From the NCBI RefSeq assembly GCF_023973825.1, contig NC_090127.1:1646001-1710000 (forward strand): a stretch of DNA of 64,000 nt. Reading direction: 5' to 3'. Position numbers and translations under genes: made by a program. Shown piece by piece: positions 52,263 to 63,254 of the stretch (the first letter of the stretch is position 1; each line of letters opens with the position of its first letter). A model generated the notes under the pieces. The model was not told the DNA's origin, did not search any database, and saw only the letters and a list, made by a program, of their open reading frames with translations. The stretch comes from Plasmodium brasilianum. Its lineage: Eukaryota; Apicomplexa; Aconoidasida; Haemosporida; Plasmodiidae.

Positions 52263-55214
52263 ACTATTAATCATGCTTCATGCAACACAAAATATTAAAG
52301 AATAAAGATGTTGATTATAGTTCTTGTATCAACATGCTTCTACATTTTCTGTTATCATTTATTCATTCTATATGTATTTAATAAAATGGCTTATTTTTAT
52401 ACATATGGCTAATTATTAAAGATGTTGTATGTGTTTAGCCATCTTTCGTCATCTTTTATTACAATTTTCAACTTCTATTTACTCATTTATCTAGTAACAC
52501 AAATATAACTACTTTTTCTTTTTGTTTATATTTGTTATGTTATTTCCGCATAATATTTTTTCTTCGTACGTTATTTACAAAGCCAAATTTTGCGAAAAGA
52601 AAAGGTGGATACTTATAAATGAACACACATATGTATATGAATTTAAATATATATATATATATATGCACTTTTTTTTTTAAGTATAAAAACATTTCACTTA
52701 ATATATTATATCAATTTTTTACTTAATGTAAGAATAACTAATTTAGGAAAAAAATGACAAAGAAATGGAATTTATAATATATTTATGTATATATTTAAAC
52801 TAATTCATATAATTAATTGGTCACTGTCTTAATATGTTTTCTCTCGTTATACTATGAAAAATGTTTTACAATTAAAAATGTAATTATTCTGTAATTATTA
52901 TTTATCTTACTCATAATTTCCTCTTATAAAATTCAGAGTTTTCCTATAAAGTAAGGACATTATTACTTCTTATTTCTGTTTTTCTTGATAATTAAGTTAT
53001 GCAAATTTTGTATATATTTTATATATAAATGAAAGTGCAACGCATTGTTTTTTTTTTTTTTTTTCTTTTAAATTTCTAATATTTTAGTTCTAGATTTCAA
53101 AAAAATAGCATAATTTTGCTAAAAGGATGAAAAATATGAATTAAATTTAGTGTTTCAATTTAATACAAAATATGAAAAATTAGTAAAACTATATATAATC
53201 AGAAAGTATCAAAAATTAACATAAATTATTAAAATTTATTAAAAATTATCAAAAATAATACAAAATAACACATAATAACAAAATAGCACAAAATAATACA
53301 CAATACACATTAATACACAATAAAAAAAAAAAAATCATCAAAATTAATCATAATTCAAAATTGGTAATAAAAAATATTCTATGAAAATTTGTTTACAGTT
53401 ATATATATATATATATATATATGTATATTTGTACATTATAATATATATATGTACATTATTATGTATATATGCATATATATTTACACAAAAAAAAAAAAAA
53501 TATATGTGTAACTTAAATTGAAAATAATTTATTTTTTGACAATGCAAATATTTAGAAAGAAAAATAAATTATATTTATGAAAAATTTACTTTAACTATTA
53601 TGATTAATGTTAGACAATTAGCATTTTAGAAATTTGAAATATCAATTTTTTTTTTTTCGAGCAGTTTTATATATAACAAATGTAAAATTGTTAAAAGGGC
53701 TTTATACAAATTATATACTATCTTAGTTTATATATATATATATATATATACATTTATAAATAAAAACATGTTCATCATATAAGACATTTTTATGTATAAC
53801 ATAAACAAAAACTATTTGATAGCTTAAAATATTTTAAAATTCTCTACTATTTAGTGATGAAATATATTTTTTAATTTATTAATGAACAAAATATAAAATT
53901 TTTAAAATAAGGAAATTTTCCAAAAACCAATTATTTACCCAAAAAATTTACCACAAATTATATTTTTTTACCCTTTTTTTTTTGAGTTTAATTAACTTAA
54001 TTTATGAATAATTCGTGTCAAATATGGACTGATTTATTTACTTGTATTGATGAAAAGTCATATTAAAAAAGAGAAACATCCCATATAGCTATATTTCATA
54101 TATATATTTACATATGTATTATTATATGTGCTTTTGTTTACTTATATATATATATATATATATATATGGCACACTGATATTATTACCGGTCCATTTAGCA
54201 CTTTCCTTATTAATGCGAATATTAGGAATACCTTTTTAATTTGTTTTTAAATAACTATTTCAGAAATCGCTGGGTTCTTTTTATTGACTTCTTTTCTTTT
54301 ATGCCCTTTCACATGTAACTGTATAATAAAAATATATTAACATATATTCATATAGAAATTTTGTTTCTATTTTAATATCCACAAAAGTACAAATAATATA
54401 TATATGCGAGCAATATTTTAAACGCTTCAACCATAATGAAATATGAAAAAAAAAAAAAAAATGATGTTTCTTTTTTTTTTATAATGTGAATAGCCAAAGT
54501 TATGCGTAACCATCGTACACACAATTTAAAAACAAATATTTCTCTTATCTTTTCAGAATAATCATTTTGTATGTATACTTGTGTTATGCATATTCGTGTC
54601 TGCAATTTGTTAAATATTAAAACGAATCCTGTTTCGTTATTCGATGTGGATTATAAAAGTAGCAACAGAGTCTCTCTCTCACTCTCTCAGTTTATATATA
54701 TTTATTTATATATATGATTTTATTATTTATATTTTGTATTTTCATCATTGAACGCATTTATGCGTTCTGTCTTAAATGAGACATTTCTACTTATCGGAGT
54801 TAAAATAAATCCACGGTTTAACGGTTATTATTATAAGTAAAGCAGTATGAATATATATGTATGCATGTTTGTGTGTTTGTATGTATGCACGTGCCCGCAG
54901 AACATGATAAATTGCTGTTCCTGCATTAGAATAAAATTTTAAGGATTGCATGTAACATGTGCAATAGTATATATAATGGTTAATATACATTTACAGATGT
55001 ATTATAATAGTAAGAATGGAAAATATATTTAAAAGTATATATGTGCAAATGGTGTATTATTGTAAAGCTTGGTCAAAACGCGAATAAATAGCAAACTTTC
55101 ATGATGAACATACAAATGAAGTATTAATTAGCTACATATATGTTAAATAGAAAAAAAAAGAGCAAAATACAAAATGCTAAACGCAAATTCGAAAAGCAGG
55201 AGGCAAAAAGAGTT
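51938..55214. other. Intergenic: ATP2 upstream region and RKIP 3' side
   Basis: About 3.3 kb. It must contain the missing ATP2 first exon and promoter. Features: (TA)n at 52217-52262, 53400-53422, 53733-53750 and 54145-54168, and a TCTC run at 54670-54690. Segments in 54180-54660 show good splice signals and locally raised G+C (see findings); elsewhere nothing supportable. Confidence 0.55.
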
Positions 55215-55787
55215 TCATGCCTCTATTTGGCACCAATTATAACCCACAATTTTCATATTATTTATTTGTATAATATTATAAGCAGAATGATAATTGTTAA
55301 ATTTTACTCTAGTTATATAATTTTCCCCTCTATAAATAGGAACACCAATAATATTATCTTTATCTTCTTCTTTTATTAAAGAAATGATAAAACTAATTCT
55401 ATGTAATCCTGTACCCTTTTTTATTGATGGTCCCACATATGGTAGTAAGGTAATACAATTTTTTTCTGTACCTTTTATTAACTCATTTGATTTGATACCT
55501 GATACAACCCAATGAACATATTCCTTTCCATCTGGTCGTTTCCTTGAGGGATAATCTGAGTCAACCATGAACAAAACAAAACAGTAACCATCGGGAGGGA
55601 GCTCTGAAAATTTTATGTTCCTTGGTGTACTTCCCGTGCCGCATAAATCTAATATATTTCCATGGTTTACCTCTTTTCCTGCCTTAAAACTTATAAATAC
55701 TTCTATGCTTAAATTAATGTTTTCGTCAGGGAAAACGTGGGGTATAATTTTTTCCTTTTTTAGTTCCTCTATGGTTGGTATTGCCAT
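55215..55787 (-). CDS. RKIP: Phosphatidylethanolamine-binding / Raf-kinase-inhibitor-like protein (PEBP, RKIP)
   Basis: Small soluble ligand-binding protein of the PEBP family, thought to modulate kinase signalling (calcium-dependent kinases in Plasmodium). Single exon, 190 aa, the usual family length. Start MAIPTIEELKKEKIIPHVFP. Signature box 1: VLFMVDSDYPSRKRPDGKEY followed by VHWVVSGI (family DPDxPxR...HW). Box 2: GTGLHRISFII (family G-x-H-R-Y/F). CGTGSTPRNIKFSELPPDG corresponds to the strand before the anion-binding pocket. No signal peptide, so cytosolic. It lies between ATP2 and the epimerase as in P. falciparum. Confidence 0.95.
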   Translation of the reverse strand: MAIPTIEELKKEKIIPHVFPDENINLSIEVFISFKAGKEVNHGNILDLCGTGSTPRNIKFSELPPDGYCFVLFMVDSDYPSRKRPDGKEYVHWVVSGIKSNELIKGTEKNCITLLPYVGPSIKKGTGLHRISFIISLIKEEDKDNIIGVPIYRGENYITRVKFNNYHSAYNIIQINNMKIVGYNWCQIEA

Positions 55788-56149
55788 CCCTGTTTAATAT
55801 GCATACACACACATATATATATATATGATCATATATATAAATACGTTAGAATGTATATTTTTTGCTCGTTAAAAAATTATTTGTATAATTCTGGGTTTAT
55901 AGCTATATATTAATTTGTTATCAAATTTTGTATATATACATTCACCTTCAGATAATTTTTTAGTATCTTTGCAAAAACGTTTATAACAGAACAATTGTAA
56001 TAAAACTGACGATATATAATTATACATATATTTACTCATAAAATGCATGTGTGTTGCTTCTAGATCGTAAAATTTTAATACTACTGTTATCTGTATACAT
56101 CATTACTTAATATTTTCTATATTAAAAAATTTGGGAGAAGGTAGACAAT

Positions 56150-56182
<33 letters not shown>

Positions 56183-57481
56183 ACGCCCTTTTTAAAAAGC
56201 AGTTGTTGCATTTCAGACATGTTATATAAAAAAAAAAAAAAACGCACCCATGTGTGTGCATATTATAGTTTTTTTTCTTTCTTATAGCACTAAAATAAAT
56301 GTAATTTATATGAAAGAAAAGTAAAAAAGGACGAGAATGCCATGTATAACATGTACCACGAGAAAATATACGCATATATATATATATATATATATCTTTA
56401 AATTGAGCCCTATATATCTTTAATATTCAAATTATAATGTGTATTAAAAATTGAATTTTTTATTGGCATCTTTTATTTGATGTTTAATATATTACATTTA
56501 TTTAATTTTTCATTTTGTCTTAATCTGTTCAATAAGATGTTTTATTCTTAATTTTGTAATAAGCTCAACATACGACTAAAGCATTTTTTTAAATTTACAT
56601 TTGCATGCGCTCTACATAATAATAATTTTTTTTTTTAAGTGTTAATTTTTTATTTAGCAACTCTCTATATATACTTTGACAGTTTTTTTTACGAACATAA
56701 CATTTTCCTTATATTAAAAATATCATATTCCGATTGTATATATGCCCATACATATAAACATGTATTTATATATAGTGGAAATGTAGTGATATATCCACAC
56801 ATATTTACAAGTAAATGTGCATGTGTATATATAACTCTTTCCGTTTGAGAAAAAATTGCTTCTTTTGTATGATATATTTATATTAAACTAGTACAGTTAT
56901 ACCTCACAAAAATATGGCTCATTTTAAAAGTTGTAATATATATATACATATTCATATATTTATATATTCATATATTTATTTATGAATGTATTTAGAATAG
57001 TTCTTCAATCATTTTTTTCTATTTCCTGTTATACAGTTTCCTTATAATTGTTATGTGAAAAAATTGTCGTGGCTTCACATTCATTATATATATATACACT
57101 AATTATTTATATTTATTTAAAATATAAAAATTAAAAAAAAAAAAAAGGTTTCCCTTACATATTTTTTTTAAGTTCTATATATTAAATACAGTCAAAAAGA
57201 AATGCACAACGTATTATTTATTTATTTTTTTTTTTTTTATACAAACAGATCTATATTTAGTGAATTCTACAAGTTTACATATGATTTCTTTCTTATATAA
57301 AAACCTTTTATTTTGTGGTAGTTTACAAAAACAAAAAATGATTTTATATATTTTTCACTATGCAAAATATATAAAGATAACAAACGTACGAAAGTTAATT
57401 ACATAACTTTAGATTTATCCGTTACACATAATTGAATAACTTATATATGAGTGCAAATTTTGTTAAGATTTATGAAGTTGT

Positions 57482-57846
57482 ATGTGTTTTGAGTATACTT
57501 TAGAGAATCAAAAAAAAAAAAAAAAAGAAAGAAACTACAATATCGATAATCAGAGTTATAGAAGCAGCAACAGAAGTAGCAACTGCAGAAGCAACACCAC
57601 CAATAACAGTAGCAGTGAATTACAGACTACACAAATAAAAAATTCGAAAGGATTAACAGCAATATATATGTCGCATCGGCAAAAATGTATGATGATTTAG
57701 AAGCCTTAGTCAAAAAACCGTCCATGGAGGAAAATGATACTTGTTTAAATGTGCGCTTATATGTAATACAAATTTTATTTATATTTATTGTTTGTTTTGT
57801 AATTTTCGTTTTTTTCTTCATTTTATTTTTTCTAGGAGTTTTCTAA
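57482..57846 (+). CDS. Candidate unannotated small gene, possibly frameshifted or spliced
   Basis: Two overlapping plus-strand frames look coding. Frame 1 from the ATG at 57482 is Ser/Asn-rich (IDNQSYRSSNRSSNCRSN, then SSSELQTTQIKNSKG) and ends at 57697. Frame 2, open from 57619, reads NKKFERINSNIYVASAKMYD, then DLEALVKKPSMEENDTCLNV. They would join with one extra A in the AAATAAAAAATTC run near 57640, or by splicing at TTACAG (57620-57625). After TGTGCGCTTAT a clean intron-like stretch GTAATAC...TTTTTTCTAG follows (57761-57835), which would give LNVRL and a split TGA stop; read through, it is a hydrophobic tail to 57846. ATG at 57685 alone would encode 53 aa. No homolog recognised. Confidence 0.35.
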
Positions 57847-59289
57847 TTATAATTAATAGTGATATTGTTTCCAGCATCACGAATTTCTTTATTACATTTA
57901 TGGATGATGTTCTTCTTGGTAAATTTTATATAAAACAACTCTTTAATTTTTTTTTCTCTTTGTTATTACACCTAGTAATAATTTTATTGTGTGAATGCAA
58001 ATTTTCAAGTTGATGTATTTTTAAAAAACCTACTTTTAAAAACATAATGATGGAAAAAAGAAATGGAAAAAAAAGAAAAAAAAGGAAAAAAAAAAGTTTT
58101 TAAATATCTAAGTTGTAATACAAGGTAAATACATATATTTGAAGATGTTTCACGAAGGTTACAATTACATATATAAATAATTTGCAACAACTGTTGAGTG
58201 CAAACCTAGGACATGGTAACAGGAGGAATATATACATATATGTATGTTTGCATATTTATGCATATGTATGTTATATATATATGTATGTACGAAAGACCAA
58301 CTTAAAAATATAGGTCAAAATAAAAACGTCTTAAATATGATATAGGAATTGCAATTTTTGGTTAATATCTATTTGTTTGCAAGAAATATGTGATTTAATT
58401 TTTTTAGAATTTATTATTTTTAATTGTTTCATATATTTCATGAACTTTACGTAAAAAGGAAACTTTCAGAGGAACCTTTCCTTTTTAAATTATGAAAATA
58501 TTCTATTGTTTAAAACAGTAGTAAGAATGTTTTTATTCAAATCATATACAATCCCCGAAAGTTCACAAAAATTATACGATACAAAAGAAAAAAAAAAAAA
58601 AAATTATTAAGAAAATCACATACATAATTTTATGAAAATTAAAAAAATTAAGAGGAATGTGAAAATAAAGTGTTTTCAATTGTTTGCAAAAAAGTGATCA
58701 TGCAGCATTTCTCACTTTAAACATTTTTGTGCTTTATATATTTACATTTATATGTTGAAAAGGAGAAGCATATGGAACAGTACGAAATTTTGTTATAACT
58801 TATATTAATTATATTAATTATATTCATTTTTTTTTTTTTTTTTTTTTTTTTTATCCCACGTAAAAATATGTATATGTATGTATGACGCTGTATATATATT
58901 ACACATAATTTAGTGGTATATGCTTCCAAGTATATGCACAAATGCGTAAGGGTCCTTACACTTCTTACGTTTTCAATTTATATGGACAAATGTCATTATG
59001 ACGCATAAGCATATTATTTCATTTTTATAATTTTTTAGAAAGTTAAATTATTTGTTCATATAAAAGTACGGGATCCTTGAAAAGTAAAATATTAACTGAT
59101 TAGTGTGTGAAATGAATATTTGTTTTTCCTGAAGAATTAAGGGAAGAATTTTATACATGAACATCTCATCTTAAACGAATGAGCGTATGCGTATATAAAT
59201 CAATATATATGTATATATATATATATATAGGTGCGTATATCTCCTAATCATAGCTATTAGTTTAATATTTCCATATTCTCCTATAAACT

Positions 59290-59410
59290 TAGAGTGAAAC
59301 TAGCTTTATTTAATTTTCCATACTTTGGATCATTATGTCTGAAACTATTTAGAATTAATATCTCAGCCTGCATGTCCCATTTTGTGAAGAGGCAGTGCCA
59401 TATTTTAATT
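59290..59410. other. GC-elevated segment open on both strands, possible exon or ncRNA
   Basis: About 230-350 bases upstream of the epimerase start. Minus strand: LFTKWDMQAEILILNSFRH, then NDPKYGKLNKASFTLSL and stop (about 59297). Plus strand: KLALFNFPYFGSLCLKLFR onward to a stop near 59408. Each frame is stop-free for about 40-48 codons in a background where stops are frequent. No clear flanking splice pair or start codon settles the strand. Confidence 0.25.
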
Positions 59411-59637
59411 TAAACATATTATTAGATAGACCATTTTAAACCTTTTCTTGTATAATACTTTTATTTATTAATTATTTTGCCATATTATCTCTTATAAAGA
59501 AGATTTACTGTTTAAAGAAAAAGGAAAACAAAAAATAGTACATTTTTGTAGTCATAAAAACATAGGTACGGAGAAGCGCAAACATACATACGTACATACA
59601 TATATAAAAAGCGTAATCGTCAACTTTTTAAGCACCA

Positions 59638-60321
59638 ATGAGTACATTAAAAGCTTTAATTGCGCCCTCCGTGCTTGCTTCAAACACAAGTAAGTTAGCT
59701 GAAGAAACACAACGAATGGAAGAACTTGGGGCCGACTGGATACACTTGGATGTAATGGATATGCACTTTGTTCCTAATTTATCATTTGGTCCACTTGTCA
59801 TTAACAATTTAAAAAAATACACAAATAAAATATTCTTTGATGTACATTTAATGGTTGAAAATCCAGAAAAATATATTGGGTTGTTAAAAACATCTAATCA
59901 AATAACATTTCATTTTGAAGCATTAAACGAAGATACTGAAAGATGTATAAAATTAGCCAAGGAAATAAGAAACAGTAACATTTGGTGTGGAATTTCTGTT
60001 AAACCAAAAACAGATATAGAAAAAATTGTACCGTTACTAGATACAAATTTAATTAATACAGTTTTAGTTATGACTGTAGAACCAGGTTTTGGTGGTCAAT
60101 CATTTATGCATGATATGATGAACAAAGTTTCATTTCTTAGAAAAAAGTATCAAAACTTAAATATTCAAGTTGATGGTGGTTTAAATATAGAAACCACTGA
60201 GATATCTGCGTCTCATGGTGCAAATATTATCGTTGCAGGAACTAGTATATTTAATGCACAGGATCCAAAATTTGTTATGGAAACTATGAGAAAGTCAGTG
60301 CAGAAGTATTTGCAAAACTAA
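59638..60321 (+). CDS. RPE: Ribulose-phosphate 3-epimerase
   Basis: Interconverts D-ribulose 5-phosphate and D-xylulose 5-phosphate in the pentose phosphate pathway. Single exon, 227 aa, the normal length for this TIM-barrel enzyme. Start MSTLKALIAPSVLASNTSKL begins with strand 1 (APSVLA). Metal ligands are all present: His36 and Asp38 (IHLDVMDMHFVPN), His70 (FFDVHLMVENP) and Asp179 (QVDGGLN); Asp38 and Asp179 are also the acid/base pair. Phosphate-binding loop VEPGFGGQSF (147-156) and GANIIVAGTSIF near the C-terminus are intact. No targeting peptide, so cytosolic. Confidence 0.97.
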   Translation: MSTLKALIAPSVLASNTSKLAEETQRMEELGADWIHLDVMDMHFVPNLSFGPLVINNLKKYTNKIFFDVHLMVENPEKYIGLLKTSNQITFHFEALNEDTERCIKLAKEIRNSNIWCGISVKPKTDIEKIVPLLDTNLINTVLVMTVEPGFGGQSFMHDMMNKVSFLRKKYQNLNIQVDGGLNIETTEISASHGANIIVAGTSIFNAQDPKFVMETMRKSVQKYLQN

Positions 60322-60666
60322 TTAATTGTACACGGGTAAAACACTGATACCATAATCGTTATCATTAAAAAATGTACAATACAACACATTTGTTTACTTG
60401 TTTACGTCTTTACCTGTTTTCATGCTTTTATTATTATTATTACTATCATTTTCTTTATTTTTATTATTATTTTAATTTTTTTCTTTTTTTTTTTTTTATA
60501 ATTTAAGCTTTTTTGTACCTCATTTCTTCCTTTTTATGAAATATATTTAATTGCCCTAGTTTGTGTAATACATACATACATACATATATACATATGTGTA
60601 TCACTATATGCTGTAAACTACCTTTTGCACACATAAAAATTCATTATTTAAAATAGCATATAATCT

Positions 60667-60780
60667 TTATGTCTTTTTTCTTTTTTCTTTTTTCTATTTT
60701 CTATTTTCTATTTTCTATTTTCTTTTTTCTATTTTCTTTTTTCTATTTTCTTTTTTCTATTTTTTTTTTTTTTTTTTTTA
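60667..60780. repeat. Pyrimidine-rich TTTTCTATTTTC repeat
   Basis: About 110 bases of imperfect TTTTTTC / TATTTTC units on the plus strand, almost free of G, ending in poly(T). Lies about 350 bases after the epimerase stop. Confidence 0.8.
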
Positions 60781-61112
60781 TCTAATTATCTTTGTTAAGG
60801 TAAATAAACTATAAAGAAATATTTTTAAATATTAAAATGTAATAGCCGTTCTTATATATACATAATATCTTATGAAATGATTAAAATAATAGGTATAAAA
60901 AAAAACTTAACATAGTAAGGGAAGGGAAAAAAAAATGTTGAAAAAATTATTACAATTAAAATATAAAAGTGTGATAAAATTATCAAAATTGAGGATATAG
61001 CATTAATCAACTGAACTCTATAAAAAAAATAATAAAATAAAGTAATAAAAATTAAAATAAAAAAAAATAATAAAACTTTAAGAAAAATAATAAAACTTCA
61101 AGTAAAAAAAAA

Positions 61113-61115
61113 AAA

Positions 61116-61149
<34 letters not shown>
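61113..61149. repeat. (TAA)n microsatellite
   Basis: Roughly eleven to twelve uninterrupted AAT/TAA triplets. Confidence 0.9.
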
Positions 61150-61820
61150 GTGGACCGTATATGAAGATAATAAATGCGCTAATTATTATTTCATTTTACT
61201 TTTTTCATCAGTGAATTATATAGGAAAGAATTGCGGTAAATAGAAAACTAAACTACATGAAAATAGCTGGTTTTTTTGATTAATCCATTTTAACACACAC
61301 ATGTGTGCATATATACTTATATGTGAGTGCTGGAAAATTAATCCATAATCTAGTTCTCATAAAATACAAGGTAAATATGTATGTATCACTATAAGTACAT
61401 AATAAAAAGTAACATTTAAACATATGTGGGTCCTTGATTTTTTATAATTTCCAAATTATATTTAAAACACACAGTTGCTTTTTATTACTTGCAACGCATT
61501 ATGGTGTGTATTTTACTTATTAATTAATCAACTTCTTTTAATTAAACATTTTTTTTTTTTTTTTTTTGATACTGTTCAAACTTTTTGTATTAACTCTAAC
61601 TTTAGGGTGGTTTATTTATATGCTTATACTTTTTTTGTTTCATCCCCCCATCTATTTGTGTAGCAGACTTATTAATAGATGGCATATAATACTTTCAAAA
61701 ATTTTTTTATAATAGAAGCCTTCTTTTTTTACTTAACAAGAAAATATAATAAGTAATATTTCATATTTTTTTTTTTTTTTTTTGTTAATACTACTCGTAC
61801 TGTTTATATTTATGTACTAT

Positions 61821-63254
61821 TCACATATTAACATGATAGGAGAGAAAGTTAAGATTTCTTTCCACATTCATGTTACTATTTCTTACATGAAATTTTTTTT
61901 TGTAAGTGTCTGCGGTTTCATTAGATTCGTAGTTATTGTAAGAATATCTTATCATATTTTCTGTATTTTTATGTGGAAAGTGATAAATTTTATTTTTGTT
62001 ATTTTTGTTTCTCCTAATGTTGTGGAAATTGTTGCTGTTGTTATTGCTAACGTTGCAAATGCTATTTATGTTATTTGTAACATTGCTACTAATGTTAAAA
62101 CTAATATTACTACTATTAATATTCATCATTTTGCTATTGCTGTTATTCAATTTTTTGCTTTTTTTAAAGGTTTTCGTATTTTGCTTCAACATTTCATTTA
62201 GTATATTTGCATTGATATCATTTGGATTGCGTAATATGTGTAAAAGTATATTCAATTTCTCCAAGTTATTTTTTACAAGTTTTTTCCACTTTTTTGCAGA
62301 TATTAATACATGATCTGGATGGTGGCAAAATGAGCATTCATCTCCATTCATGCATGTACTTCCATTATAAACGTGTGCACACGGTTTACATACTCTTTGT
62401 TCATGTTCTAAATTTTGAGAACAGTTTTTATAATAATTAAATAATTTCTGCACTGACATATTTTTTGGTATACATTTGGTTGTATTTAAAATACTGGAGC
62501 TGCATGAATTCATTATTACATTTTCATTAAATATATTTTCTGTATCTATTTTATTTGTATTGGATTCATCCAGAGCATCATTTGTTTTTATTAAATTCAT
62601 TTTAGTAAAAGAGCTAGAAATGTCTGAACTATCAATTGCATCAAATGTATACGTTTTAATGCTATCATGGGGCGACGCTAAATTGTTATCTTCAAAAAAA
62701 TTATATTCATTATTTATATTTTTTTGTATTCCAGCATGTCCCCCTATAGTATATCTCCTCCCTTTTGTTGAACAATAAATGACATTATTATCAGGGGATA
62801 TAGATATACAAGCTTGTTCATTTAATGTTCCATTTTTATTTTCTGCATAAATATATATATTATTACTGTTAAAAATAATATTATTTCTTAAGTCATTTTC
62901 ATCACTATATTTCGGAGGTAATGTTCGAAAATATCTAAACGTTGTATAATCAATATCTTCTATATTTTTTTCTATATTCTCCAATTCTGAAAATCTTTTA
63001 TTTACAACATATTTTACTTTTTTTGTTGTATAATCTGTATAACTTGATACTGTCCTACAAATATCGCTATATATATCTGAATGCATTCTATCTTCTGTTT
63101 CTTGTTTTAAATTAATTAAAGGATCATTAATGGATTCCTTATGATATAAATACATATCAATGTCGTTGTATTTTTCTTCACTCATATTTTTCAAATTTCC
63201 GTTCTTATTTATATTGGATAATACATATTTCGCCGCAGGTGAAATTAAGTTCAT
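61821..63254 (-). CDS. CCCH-type zinc-finger protein, apicomplexan single-finger type
   Basis: Probable RNA-binding regulator. Single exon, 477 aa; the ATG at 63254 (MNLISPAAKYVLSN) is preceded directly by a poly(A) leader. One CCCH finger of spacing C-x8-C-x5-C-x3-H at about residues 290-312 (CAHVYNGSTCMNGDECSFCH), followed by HPDHVLISAKKWKKLVKNNL, a context common in Plasmodium single-CCCH proteins. The N-terminal half is acidic and Asn/Ser-rich without recognised domains; the region after residue about 350 is an Asn/Ser-rich run (NSNSKMMNINSSNISFN...). Targets and stage unknown. Antisense poly-Leu/Ile/Val frames over the Asn-rich region are shadows. Confidence 0.88.
   Translation of the reverse strand: MNLISPAAKYVLSNINKNGNLKNMSEEKYNDIDMYLYHKESINDPLINLKQETEDRMHSDIYSDICRTVSSYTDYTTKKVKYVVNKRFSELENIEKNIEDIDYTTFRYFRTLPPKYSDENDLRNNIIFNSNNIYIYAENKNGTLNEQACISISPDNNVIYCSTKGRRYTIGGHAGIQKNINNEYNFFEDNNLASPHDSIKTYTFDAIDSSDISSSFTKMNLIKTNDALDESNTNKIDTENIFNENVIMNSCSSSILNTTKCIPKNMSVQKLFNYYKNCSQNLEHEQRVCKPCAHVYNGSTCMNGDECSFCHHPDHVLISAKKWKKLVKNNLEKLNILLHILRNPNDINANILNEMLKQNTKTFKKSKKLNNSNSKMMNINSSNISFNISSNVTNNINSICNVSNNNSNNFHNIRRNKNNKNKIYHFPHKNTENMIRYSYNNYESNETADTYKKKFHVRNSNMNVERNLNFLSYHVNM

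Larger units (their letters stand above)
55788..59637. other. Long divergent intergenic (RKIP / epimerase) with candidate hidden exons
   Basis: About 3.85 kb between divergent start codons, so it holds both promoters. Mostly A/T-rich with poly(T) at 56152-56180 and 58827-58852. Two GC-elevated patches with open frames are listed separately (57482-57846 and 59290-59410). The rest shows nothing I can support. Confidence 0.55.
60322..61820. other. Convergent intergenic between epimerase and CCCH protein
   Basis: About 1.5 kb of 3' flanks. Contains TTTTCTATTTTC-type pyrimidine repeats (60667-60780), a (TAA)n run (61113-61149), poly(T) runs, and no exon that I can support. The plus frame at 61475-61663 is low-complexity. 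Confidence 0.6.

Noticed and set aside
54661..54694. TCTC-rich run as a possible acceptor tract for a plus-strand exon.
   Set aside because: No open, coding-like sequence follows.
61782..62313. Hydrophobic plus-strand frames resembling membrane proteins.
   Set aside because: Antisense of the Asn-rich C-terminal part of the CCCH protein; AAT/AAC codons read as ATT/GTT in reverse.
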